Shown: positions 50,009 through 58,703 of the stretch, in pieces | How positions within the stretch are numbered: the first letter of the stretch is position 1 | How the letters are laid out: each line of letters opens with the position of its first letter | Assembly: GCA_944323755.1 (NCBI GenBank) | Contig: CALUTR010000002.1 | Coordinates: 248,001 to 312,000, forward strand | DNA: 64,000 bases | DNA from: an uncultured Helicobacteraceae bacterium | GTDB lineage: Bacteria > Campylobacterota > Campylobacteria > Campylobacterales > Helicobacteraceae | Direction of reading: 5' to 3' | The notes under the pieces: model-generated | What the model saw: only the letters and a program-made list of their open reading frames with translations | The model's database searches: none | Told to the model about the DNA's origin: nothing | Translations under genes and position numbers: made by a program

Positions 50009-50566
50009 CTATTTAATCAACGCAGATATCGCCCTAAACTCTTCTACTCTAGAATCTTTCAATAAATCAAATAATATACTCTCAATATTTACAATATCTA
50101 TATCAATTTTAGCCATCAAATCAAGTGCATTTTGCTTATTTTTATAATCCCTTGATATTGTAGCATCACAAGCCACAATCACATCATAACCAAGCTTTTT
50201 AAGATCTCTTGCACTTTGTAATACACATATATGTGTTTCCATCCCACAAATAATAATCTGTTTTATATGTTTATTTTCAGCTAAAAATTTAAGCAACTCA
50301 CTATCATCATAACAACAGCTAAATACACGTTTTTCAAAATCTATCTTAGAAATATAATCATCAAATAAACCATTTATGCTACCTCCTAAGCCTTTAATGT
50401 ATTGCAATGATTGCATTATAGGTATCTTTAATATATGAGCTCCATTAATTAGAATTTTAGTTTTTTTAAAAAATATATCAAACTCACTTCTTTCCATACT
50501 ATTACTTAGTTTCTCTTGTATATCAATCACAAGCAATAGCGCCTTATTTTTATCCATAAAAAACAT
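50009..50566 (-). CDS. Isochorismatase-family cysteine hydrolase
   Basis: The 185-residue protein has the family's catalytic triad: Asp in LLVIDIQEKL, a Lys in the middle region (IDFEKRVFSC), and Cys in GMETHICVLQSARDL. VACDATISR follows, as in nicotinamidase-like and YcaC-like enzymes. The substrate is unknown. I prefer the Met at 50566, close to a GGGGG-rich ribosome site; the longer frame from 50584 overlaps hypD. It lies 11 bases after hypD on the same strand. Confidence 0.85.
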   Translation of the reverse strand: MFFMDKNKALLLVIDIQEKLSNSMERSEFDIFFKKTKILINGAHILKIPIMQSLQYIKGLGGSINGLFDDYISKIDFEKRVFSCCYDDSELLKFLAENKHIKQIIICGMETHICVLQSARDLKKLGYDVIVACDATISRDYKNKQNALDLMAKIDIDIVNIESILFDLLKDSRVEEFRAISALIK

Positions 50567-50577
50567 ATAACCCCCTC

Positions 50578-51684
50578 TTAACATACATTTTTATACTTAT
50601 AATACGCAGCACAAGCACCTTCAGAGCTGACCATACAGCTTCCAAGAGGATTTAGCGGATTGCATACTTTTCCAAAAACTTTACAATCTACTGGCTTTGA
50701 TACACCTCTTAATATTTCACCACATATGCAAGCCTTATTATCTGCAATAGGAGATTTTGACAATATATCATCAAATATAATTTCTGCATCAAATCGCGCA
50801 TATTCATCTTTTAATCTTAAAGCAGAATCTTCTATATCACCAAGTCCACGCCATTGAAAATGTTTTCTTGTTACAAAATAAGTATCCACTAATTCCTGTG
50901 CTTTTATATTGCCTTCCATGCTTACCACTCTACTATATTCTATCTCCAACTTTACTTCATTGCTATTAACTTGATTGATAATTCTAAGTACAGAATCCAT
51001 AATATCAAGTGGCTCAAATCCACCAACAACAATTGGTATATTGTATTTTAAAAGTGGTTTATAGATTTTTGCTCCAGTAATTACACTAACATGAGATGGC
51101 GCAATTAATGCATCAATATTACAATCTTTAGAATCTAATATTGCCTCCAATGGAGGTGGAACTAATACATGATTAATATGAAAAAATAAATTATTAATAT
51201 TTTGCTCAATGACTCTTTGAAGTAGCGCAGCAGTCATTGGCGTAGTAGTCTCAAATCCAATTGCAAAAAATACAACTTTTTTATTTTGATTTTCTTGTGC
51301 GACCTTTAAAGCTTCCATAGGCGAATATATAAATCTCACATCACAGCCTTGACTTCGTGCTTGCTGCAAACTACCTTTGCTTCCTGGTATTTTTATCATA
51401 TCACCAAGTGTTAATAATATCACATCATCTTGCATTGCAATTTCATATGCATTATCTATTCTATTTTTTGGCATAACACAAACAGGACAGCCCGGTCCAT
51501 GAATGAAATTTATATCACCATCTAATAACTTATTTAATCCATATTTCATAATACTATGTGTATGCCCACCACATACTTCCATAATATTTAATGGTTTTTG
51601 TAATTTTTTTGTTTCGTGCTTGATGTGTTTTAGAATTCCTAGAATCTTATCTTTATCTCTAAAAGAATCAATTAATAAATCCAA
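50578..51684 (-). CDS. hypD: [NiFe]-hydrogenase maturation protein HypD
   Basis: HypD is the iron-sulfur scaffold on which the Fe(CN)2CO group is assembled with HypC. The 368-residue protein has MEVCGGHTHSIMKYG, FIHGPGCPVCVMP, FFAIGFETTTP and the C-terminal 4Fe-4S region (CICGEILRGVSKPVDC, VCNPLNPLGSCMVSSEGAC). All key cysteines seem present. hypF is 45 kb away in this window; hypC, E, A and B are not seen. Confidence 0.97.
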   Translation of the reverse strand: MDLLIDSFRDKDKILGILKHIKHETKKLQKPLNIMEVCGGHTHSIMKYGLNKLLDGDINFIHGPGCPVCVMPKNRIDNAYEIAMQDDVILLTLGDMIKIPGSKGSLQQARSQGCDVRFIYSPMEALKVAQENQNKKVVFFAIGFETTTPMTAALLQRVIEQNINNLFFHINHVLVPPPLEAILDSKDCNIDALIAPSHVSVITGAKIYKPLLKYNIPIVVGGFEPLDIMDSVLRIINQVNSNEVKLEIEYSRVVSMEGNIKAQELVDTYFVTRKHFQWRGLGDIEDSALRLKDEYARFDAEIIFDDILSKSPIADNKACICGEILRGVSKPVDCKVFGKVCNPLNPLGSCMVSSEGACAAYYKYKNVC

Positions 51685-51718
51685 CTCAAATCCTTATCTC
51701 AAAAAAAGCAAATACAAG

Positions 51719-53401
51719 TTATAACAACTTAGTATCATTTTCTAAAATATTTGCAATCTCATACACCTTAAACTCCATTTCCATTACAAATTCTTTGTAT
51801 TGTTTGAAATTTTTTAATACCTCAATGCATTTTTTGCAATTTTCTAAATCCATCGAATAAAAAGAATCTAGCAATTCATAATAGTATGCTTCACCATCAT
51901 TTTCTATGACTTTACTATCTTGCAGTGAATCTACAAACTTGAAATCTTTTTTTAGTTTAAAATATGTCTTATAATCCTTATGTCTTATTGCCTCGATTGC
52001 TTCATCAACTTTATGTGGGTTTGAAATCACTTCTTGAATGATGCGAATCTTAGATGGTATTTTTTTGTATTGCATCATTATGGTATCTGCATCGGATTTT
52101 TTACCCTTTTTAGTTAGTTCCTTTGCGATAATTAAAACTTTTTTAAATCGATTTTCAAAATCGATATAACTTTTCAACTCACATAAAATTGGATTTTTTT
52201 CTGCTATTGGTATAGCCCTAACCGCCATATTATTATTCATCAATTCTTGAAATTCATTTATAGTATTAATATTAGAAATAATATTTAATACATCTTTGTT
52301 TTTGCTTGGTATATGAGAGTATTTATTTAGTATATCAATTGCTAATTGATGTTTATTGCTACAAGCAAGGGCTTTTGCCTCTAATAAATCAGCTTGGAAT
52401 TTTGCCTCTAATCGCAAATAAAAATCCTCATATTTCAAAAATTGATTATCTTGTACAAATTTATACGCACCAATGATATTATCATCATTAATCAGCGAAA
52501 TACCATAATCAATAAAAGAATCAAAGCTATAAGAGCAAATCATCTTATCTTGAGTGGATAAAATAATGCAATTATCCTCTATTGTAAATGCCCTGTATCG
52601 CTTACTTGACATAAAACTATCTAATACTCTCTCTCCACTTGCAAAATCAGCTATCCCAATAACACCATTTGCATTTAAATAAAAGATATAAGAATTTTTA
52701 TAATAACAAATCTCAATAATCCTTGCAGCAGTAGCTTGAAATTTATTTAACATAAGTTTTGTATCAGTATCAATTATATAAATATATCCAGACATATCAC
52801 CAAGCGCTAGGAATTTACAATGATCAAAAAATACGGCACTTCTTATTGTGGCATTTGCATCGCAATTAATCATAAAACTTTTATCTTTAAATTTATCAAA
52901 AAGCAAAACACTTCTATCATAACCTATAGACAAAACAAAACGCTTATCAAAGCTTTCCTTTGCAAATAAAATGGAATCTTTGTGTTTATTTGGCATATCA
53001 ATTAGTTTGCCACTATAAATCCCCCATCGACTTAATACACCATTCTTGCCACCAATTAAAATAGTATCACCTTTTTCACTAAGTGAAATACTCTCTATTT
53101 TTGAATCTTGAATTTTAAAAGAATTTATAACCTTAGACCTCTGGGTATCCACGACAATAGCATTTGTTTGATCAATATTAACATATGCAAATATAGGAAG
53201 AGTTTTGCATATTGAGATTTTATAAGTATTAAAAGAATCCTTTACGATATTTATCGCAATCTTTTTAGCACTATTATTATCAAGAGTATCACTAATCCAA
53301 AAAATTTCCTCTTTAAAATCAAATGCAAATATAGAGTTATTATAGAAATTTATCGTATCTGCGTTGAATTCATTTTTGATATTAAAAACTGGATCAATCA
53401 T
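51719..53401 (-). CDS. Uncharacterised beta-propeller/alpha-solenoid protein
   Basis: The 560-residue protein has no signal or membrane segment. Residues about 10-310 show repeated WD40-like blades, such as VVDTQRSKVINSF, LSEKGDTILIGGKNGVLSRW, IGYDRSVLLFD and ALGDMSGYIYIIDT. Residues about 325-555 are mostly helical and charged, with Lys-rich repeats, resembling a TPR/solenoid region. I do not recognise a family function. It starts four bases after the FapA-type gene and is surely co-transcribed with it, so it may act as a scaffold with that protein. Confidence 0.7.
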   Translation of the reverse strand: MIDPVFNIKNEFNADTINFYNNSIFAFDFKEEIFWISDTLDNNSAKKIAINIVKDSFNTYKISICKTLPIFAYVNIDQTNAIVVDTQRSKVINSFKIQDSKIESISLSEKGDTILIGGKNGVLSRWGIYSGKLIDMPNKHKDSILFAKESFDKRFVLSIGYDRSVLLFDKFKDKSFMINCDANATIRSAVFFDHCKFLALGDMSGYIYIIDTDTKLMLNKFQATAARIIEICYYKNSYIFYLNANGVIGIADFASGERVLDSFMSSKRYRAFTIEDNCIILSTQDKMICSYSFDSFIDYGISLINDDNIIGAYKFVQDNQFLKYEDFYLRLEAKFQADLLEAKALACSNKHQLAIDILNKYSHIPSKNKDVLNIISNINTINEFQELMNNNMAVRAIPIAEKNPILCELKSYIDFENRFKKVLIIAKELTKKGKKSDADTIMMQYKKIPSKIRIIQEVISNPHKVDEAIEAIRHKDYKTYFKLKKDFKFVDSLQDSKVIENDGEAYYYELLDSFYSMDLENCKKCIEVLKNFKQYKEFVMEMEFKVYEIANILENDTKLL

Positions 53402-53404
53402 TAT

Positions 53405-55216
53405 TTATTCTTTATAGCAAAGCACTTTAATAGAATCTTCATCTTCACCCTTTGAGAGCATTACTTTTTTTATCATATTATCATTATTTGCATTGATATG
53501 AATTCTACTTTCAATACCATAGATATTAATAAATCTTACATAAAAATCAATATTACATTTATTGATAAAAGTTATACTTATATCAAACATTTTATTCAAT
53601 CTATCTCTTATTGTTTGTGTTATTTTATTTATATTTTCATCTAATCCATCTATTAGATTATCGTATTTTGATAAGATTCTTATGCTAGATTCTAACTTTA
53701 AGTGCTGTTTATCTAACACATTTTTATCCCAATCATATAAATTATTATCGATATAGCTTGTATTTCTACTACACAACTCATCATATAATAATTCATTTTT
53801 TATTTTTTCATCGTTTAATTTATTTTTATCATTCAAAAAAATATTTTTTAGTTTGTTTAAACTTAGAATCTGCGCATTCAACGTATCTAGCTCAACCTTT
53901 TCCTCACCATAAAGACAAGGATATAGTGTAAATTCATTATGTTTGCCTGTGATACTCCCAACTAGAAGAGATTCCTGGATATAAATATTATTGTTTGATT
54001 TTATTTGAGAAATCTTCCCACGCGAACAATATATTTTTGATCCATTTAAAAAGTTTATTAGCAAATCATCACTTTTTATCATTCCATTTTCACAATACCT
54101 AATCTGTGCAAATCTTGATTCTAGATTCCCCTTTAAATACAAAATCGATGACTTTATTGACTTTATATTGCTTTTTATATGAACTTGTCCATTGATAAAT
54201 AAATCTTTAGCGACTATATTTGCTGCACCAACATTACCTGTGATATTAAGATTATCAACCTCTAATGTCAATCCAGATGTTACGACATCTTTTGCAAGAT
54301 TATCATTTTTAACAATCAATGTATCAATGGCTTGCTCTTTGATATTTTGCACACTCTTTTGATTGATGCTATCAAGCGTTACGGTATCAGAAATAAGCAT
54401 TACATTTCTAACAATCGATGCATAGCCATCTTTATTTGCTGTATATATTATCTTATTATCAACCTCATTTACATCTATACCATCACCTGCAAAAATACCA
54501 ACTGGATATGCCTTACCAATCCCATATATATCACCATAAATATTTCGCCAAGGAGAATTATAGTGTGGTTTTGAATAATCAAGTAATATCTCCCCGCTTT
54601 CAACCCTAAAAAATCCACCATTTTGAAGCTGACTATCGTGAGATAGAATGGATTTTTTTTCACTTTTTGATAGTATTAATTTTACAGCTATACTATTTAT
54701 TTGTGGTTCTGCTAATGATGATATATCAATGGAATAATACTCTGGATGATTACCATTTTCTCTCAATTTTGATGCTATATCAATGATATGAGGCTTGATA
54801 TTATTCCACCCAAGACCAATAATAATCCCCCTGTAAGCACAAATATTTAATATAGTATTTTGTATCATCACTTCCAAATTAGATTTATCTTGTGGAATCC
54901 TCTGCGTATATATATGAGCTTGAAGTTTTGTTTCATTTTCATTTGTATGTAGTTGTATAATTATTGGATAAAACGAACTCTGTCGCTTAAAAATTGATAT
55001 AGCATATTCTTGCTTTATATTATAAGCAGTATCGATATATGAATTTATTTTTGCATTATCTATGATTGTTTTTTTAGAAGCATTATCATCTAAATAATAT
55101 GTATTATAAGAAACTAATGAATAATCAAGCAATAGCTCGCTAATTTTATATTCTAAAGCGAACTGCTTTAGAATATTTTTTATATTATTTCCTTGCCGTA
55201 AATGTTTATTGCTCAT
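53405..55216 (-). CDS. FapA/DUF342-family protein
   Basis: The 603-residue protein has an N-terminal alpha/beta region, then a domain with YASIVRNVMLISDTV-type spacing. A right-handed beta-helix region follows (about residues 295-430) with short strands such as LNITGNVGAANIVAKDLFIN and GQVHIKSNIKSI. A coiled coil (about 440-540) and a final small beta domain complete it. This is the layout of FapA (DUF342) proteins, a polymer-like beta-helix group linked in some bacteria to flagellar placement. No function is known in Helicobacter. The propeller gene follows four bases later. Confidence 0.7.
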   Translation of the reverse strand: MSNKHLRQGNNIKNILKQFALEYKISELLLDYSLVSYNTYYLDDNASKKTIIDNAKINSYIDTAYNIKQEYAISIFKRQSSFYPIIIQLHTNENETKLQAHIYTQRIPQDKSNLEVMIQNTILNICAYRGIIIGLGWNNIKPHIIDIASKLRENGNHPEYYSIDISSLAEPQINSIAVKLILSKSEKKSILSHDSQLQNGGFFRVESGEILLDYSKPHYNSPWRNIYGDIYGIGKAYPVGIFAGDGIDVNEVDNKIIYTANKDGYASIVRNVMLISDTVTLDSINQKSVQNIKEQAIDTLIVKNDNLAKDVVTSGLTLEVDNLNITGNVGAANIVAKDLFINGQVHIKSNIKSIKSSILYLKGNLESRFAQIRYCENGMIKSDDLLINFLNGSKIYCSRGKISQIKSNNNIYIQESLLVGSITGKHNEFTLYPCLYGEEKVELDTLNAQILSLNKLKNIFLNDKNKLNDEKIKNELLYDELCSRNTSYIDNNLYDWDKNVLDKQHLKLESSIRILSKYDNLIDGLDENINKITQTIRDRLNKMFDISITFINKCNIDFYVRFINIYGIESRIHINANNDNMIKKVMLSKGEDEDSIKVLCYKE

Positions 55217-55285
55217 TTATCCCTAACTAAAAAAAGATAAGCAAGATTCTATCTAAAAACATTAATATTTTTGAAAAATATACTT

Positions 55286-56110
55286 CTAAAATACACTTAT
55301 TATTTCACCTTTATATTGATCATCAATAAATTTTTTAGTTTTAGCGCTTAATAATTTTTCTTTTAGCTTTAATAGTTTTGGATTATCTATATCACTACTT
55401 CTAACGACCAACACATTTGCATAAGGTGATCTAGAATCTTCCAAAAACACCGCATCTTTTGAATTAAGACCTGCTTGCAATGCATAGTTCCCATTAATTA
55501 CCGCACCATCTACATCAGCAAACACCTTTGGAAGCATAGCTGCTTCTAATTGCTTGATTTGGATATTTTTTGGATTTTCTATTATGTCTAACTCAGTTGA
55601 ATACAAATTACTAGGATCTCTTAACTTAATAATCCCATTATTATGTAACAAGATAAGCGCTCTTCCACTATTGCTTGGATCATTTGGAATTACAATCTGA
55701 GCCCCATTTTTGATATCATTTATACTTTTAACGATCTTGGAGTAAAACCCAAGTGGCTCAATATGAACTTTTGCAATAGAATCTAATTTTAGATTTTTAT
55801 CCTCTTTCATCTTGTCTAAATATGGTTGATGTTGATAAAAATTAGCATCAATTGACCCATCATCAAGAGATAAATTTGGCAAAACATAATCACTAAATTC
55901 TACAATTTGCAATTCTATCCCTTCACTTGCTAAATCATCTTTTATATTTTCTAAGATTCTTGCGTGAGGATTTGGCGTGGCTCCAACTTTTATAACTTGT
56001 GAATTTGAATCTATATTTTCTGCTTGATTATCACTATTTGTATCATTATTACCACATGCTACAAATAATAAAACAAAGGCTAACACCAAAAAATTTAAAC
56101 ATTTCTTCAT
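55286..56110 (-). CDS. metQ: Methionine-binding lipoprotein MetQ (copy 1)
   Basis: The 274-residue protein has a lipoprotein signal with lipobox FVAC (Cys about residue 19), then an Asp/Asn-rich linker. The NlpA/MetQ domain has KVGATPNPHARILE, DGSIDANFYQHQPYLD, IVIPNDPSNSGRALILL and GAVINGNYALQAGL. It would bind methionine at the outer face of the MetNI transporter. It is the last gene of metN-metI-metQ-metQ and closely resembles the preceding copy, so it arose by tandem duplication. Confidence 0.92.
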   Translation of the reverse strand: MKKCLNFLVLAFVLLFVACGNNDTNSDNQAENIDSNSQVIKVGATPNPHARILENIKDDLASEGIELQIVEFSDYVLPNLSLDDGSIDANFYQHQPYLDKMKEDKNLKLDSIAKVHIEPLGFYSKIVKSINDIKNGAQIVIPNDPSNSGRALILLHNNGIIKLRDPSNLYSTELDIIENPKNIQIKQLEAAMLPKVFADVDGAVINGNYALQAGLNSKDAVFLEDSRSPYANVLVVRSSDIDNPKLLKLKEKLLSAKTKKFIDDQYKGEIISVF

Positions 56111-56121
56111 CTTTCCTCCTT

Positions 56122-56907
56122 TTATTTTGATGAAGCAGGAATAATTTCCCCGCTATATTTTTTTAAAATAAAATCTCTGACTTTATCACTTAGTAATACT
56201 TCTTGCAATTTCAAAATACTAGGATTATTTTCATTTCCTTTTTTTGTGGCAAGAATATTTACATAAGCACTTTTATTATTTTCATAAAAAAATGCCTCTT
56301 TAAGGCTCATACCTGCTTGCAATGCATAATTTGCATTGATAACTGCACCATCAACACCATCAAGTATCTTTGGCAACATCGCTGCCTCTACTTGCTTGAA
56401 TTTTAGATTCTTTTTATTTTCAACTATATCAAACTCGGTTGCATCTAAATTATTCGGATCACTAAGCTTTATCACACCATTATCATTAAGCAAGATAAGT
56501 GCTCTAGAATAATTCGTCGGATCATTTGGTAAAGCAATAACAGAGCCACTAGCAATAGAATCTAAACTTCTATATTTTTTTGAATAGAATCCTAGTGGAA
56601 CAATATAAATTGGTTTCATTGCAACTAATTGAAATCCTCTATCTTTGTTTATCTTATCTAAAAATGGCTTGTGTTGATACAAGTTAGCATCACTTGAACC
56701 ATCATTTAATGCAACATCTGGTGTAATGTAATCAGTAAAACCTTGAACAACCAATGTAATACCCTGCTCTTTTAATAAAGGTTTTACAAATTCTAAAATC
56801 TCTGCTGCTGGGACAGGGGTAGCTCCAACCTTTATAATTAAATCTTTTGCAAAAAGATTATAAGAGAAAATAATGCAGCAAACTAATGCAAAAAAAGCTT
56901 TAATCAT
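56122..56907 (-). CDS. metQ: Methionine-binding protein MetQ (copy 2, apparently soluble)
   Basis: The 261-residue protein carries the same NlpA/MetQ features as its neighbour: KVGATPVPAAEILE, DGSSDANLYQHKPFLD, IALPNDPTNYSRALILL and GAVINANYALQAGM. The N-terminus reads as a Sec signal ending in NLFA-K. The two Cys at residues 10-11 lie too early in the signal for a normal lipobox, so the mature protein may be free in the periplasm. It overlaps metI by four bases and lies 11 bases before copy 1. Confidence 0.9.
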   Translation of the reverse strand: MIKAFFALVCCIIFSYNLFAKDLIIKVGATPVPAAEILEFVKPLLKEQGITLVVQGFTDYITPDVALNDGSSDANLYQHKPFLDKINKDRGFQLVAMKPIYIVPLGFYSKKYRSLDSIASGSVIALPNDPTNYSRALILLNDNGVIKLSDPNNLDATEFDIVENKKNLKFKQVEAAMLPKILDGVDGAVINANYALQAGMSLKEAFFYENNKSAYVNILATKKGNENNPSILKLQEVLLSDKVRDFILKKYSGEIIPASSK

Positions 56908-57551
56908 CTATGCCTCCTTAGTATTTTTACAATCAAATCTCCACCGCTTTGTATAATTTGCACCAATATAATTATCGTAATAACAGAATACATCAATATA
57001 TCTGGGCGATATGTTTGATATCCTATCCTAATAGCTAGATCTCCAATCCCGCCAGCACCTACTGCACCAGCCATAGCAGAATATCCAATAAGACTTATAA
57101 TTGTTATGGTAATTGCATTTACAAGTGAAGGCATAGATTCAAAAATCATCATTTTTACAATAGTTATTTTTTTTGCACCCATACTTTTTGTAGCTTCAAT
57201 TAAACCTTTATCAACCTCATCAAATGCACCTTCAAATAATCTTGCTATAAAAGGAATAGCAGATATTGTTAATGGTATGATAGCAGTAGTGCTACCTACA
57301 CTAGTGCCTGTAATATATCTAGATAAAGGGAGTAATAAAATAATTAATATTATAAATGGAAATGATCGCACGACATTTACAATCCCACCTAGAATCTTAT
57401 TTGTAATAGGCATTGGCATAATTGATCGTTTTTTAGTGATGCACAAAAATACTCCAAGTGGCAACCCAAAAACTACAGCAAGAAAACAAGATGCACCAAC
57501 CATATATAAAGTTTCTAATAGATGCTGCCAGATAGTATTAAAAATCATCAT
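56904..57551 (-). CDS. metI: Methionine ABC transporter permease MetI
   Basis: The 215-residue inner-membrane protein has five membrane segments and the coupling motif EGAFDEVDKGLIEATKSMGA (EAA loop, about residues 112-131), then GYSAMAGAVGAGGIGDLAIR. It pairs with MetN. Start at one of two adjacent Met codons; it overlaps metN by 14 bases and metQ copy 2 by four. Confidence 0.94.
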   Translation of the reverse strand: MMIFNTIWQHLLETLYMVGASCFLAVVFGLPLGVFLCITKKRSIMPMPITNKILGGIVNVVRSFPFIILIILLLPLSRYITGTSVGSTTAIIPLTISAIPFIARLFEGAFDEVDKGLIEATKSMGAKKITIVKMMIFESMPSLVNAITITIISLIGYSAMAGAVGAGGIGDLAIRIGYQTYRPDILMYSVITIIILVQIIQSGGDLIVKILRRHR

Positions 57552-58560
57552 TATTCTCTCCAGATAGATGTTGTATTGTTACGCCCTGTGCTTTTAGCCA
57601 ATTCAAACTTTCATTAATCACTATATTGTTTCCTATAAATTTCAATACCAGATGTCCTACTTCAGCGCTTCCTATCTCCTCAATGCTTCCTGATAGAATA
57701 TTTACATCAATATTAAATTTTTTTAACATTTTACTAATTAATGGCGATGAAGCATTTGGTCCAGTAAATAGAATCTTATAAACATCGCTTTTGTCATTTA
57801 ATAAATCAACTATATGCTCATCACTAGTTGGTGGTAAAAATGATATAAGCTCTTTTGTGATAGATTCTTTTGGATTCATAAATATCTCTTCTACTCCACC
57901 AATTTCTACTATTTCTCCATTGCTGACAACACACATTTTATTGCATACTTCTTTTACAACTTCGATTTGGTGTGTGATTAAAATCACACTCAAACCAAGC
58001 TTAGATTGAATATCTTTTAATAAATGAAGGATAGCTTTTGTAGTTTTTGTATCAAGTGCGCTTGTAGCCTCATCACATAAGAGCAAATCAGGATTATTTG
58101 CTAAAGCTCGTGCAATGGCAACTCTTTGTTTCTGACCACCAGATAATTGGCTAGGATAATAATTCATCTTATCTTTTAAACCTACCAATTCTAGTAACTC
58201 TACCACTCTATCTTTTATTTTTGATTTATCCCATTTTGCGATTTCTAATGCAAATGCAACATTCCCAAATACATTTCTTGAACTAAGTAGATTAAAATGT
58301 TGAAATATCATACCTATCTTTTGGCGAGCAAGACATAGATCTCTATAATTTAATTTATTTAAATCTTTGCCATTGACAATAACTTCACCACTTGTTGGCT
58401 GCTCTAGTAAATTAATAATGCGTATTAATGTAGATTTTCCAGCACCACTAAACCCTATAACACCAAAAATATCACCATTTTGAACTTCTAAATTTATATT
58501 TTTTAATGCGTGGAATCCATTTGGATATATTTTATTTATATTGTTTAATTTGACTATGAT
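57538..58560 (-). CDS. metN: Methionine ABC transporter ATPase MetN with non-canonical start codon
   Basis: MetN hydrolyses ATP for D/L-methionine import. The translated frame from 58560 gives 340 residues, the normal family length. It has Walker A GFSGAGKST, IGMIFQHFNLLSSRNVFGN, the signature LSGGQKQRVAIARALA, Walker B LLCDEATSALD and the C-terminal NIL (ACT-like) domain. The first in-frame ATG (58311) would remove the Walker A, so it cannot be the real start. Alignment by eye with H. pylori MetN puts residue 1 at an ATC codon at 58560, four bases after AGGAG; ATC at 58563 and ATA at 58557 are the alternatives. No ATG, GTG or TTG exists in frame before the upstream stop. Confidence 0.88.
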   Translation of the reverse strand: MIVKLNNINKIYPNGFHALKNINLEVQNGDIFGVIGFSGAGKSTLIRIINLLEQPTSGEVIVNGKDLNKLNYRDLCLARQKIGMIFQHFNLLSSRNVFGNVAFALEIAKWDKSKIKDRVVELLELVGLKDKMNYYPSQLSGGQKQRVAIARALANNPDLLLCDEATSALDTKTTKAILHLLKDIQSKLGLSVILITHQIEVVKEVCNKMCVVSNGEIVEIGGVEEIFMNPKESITKELISFLPPTSDEHIVDLLNDKSDVYKILFTGPNASSPLISKMLKKFNIDVNILSGSIEEIGSAEVGHLVLKFIGNNIVINESLNWLKAQGVTIQHLSGENNDDF

Positions 58561-58703
58561 GATTCTCCTAAATTAGATTAAAATTTTGAAAGTATATCAA
58601 TTTTTTTTTAATTTGACTATGTATTTTTAAAAAAATGTAAAAATTAAAATATTAAAAAAATAATCTATAATTACACAAACAAACACAAAAAATAAGGATT
58701 CCA

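Noticed and set aside
58311-58313. The ATG at 58311 as the metN start
   Set aside because: It would remove the Walker A motif and 83 residues that match MetN.
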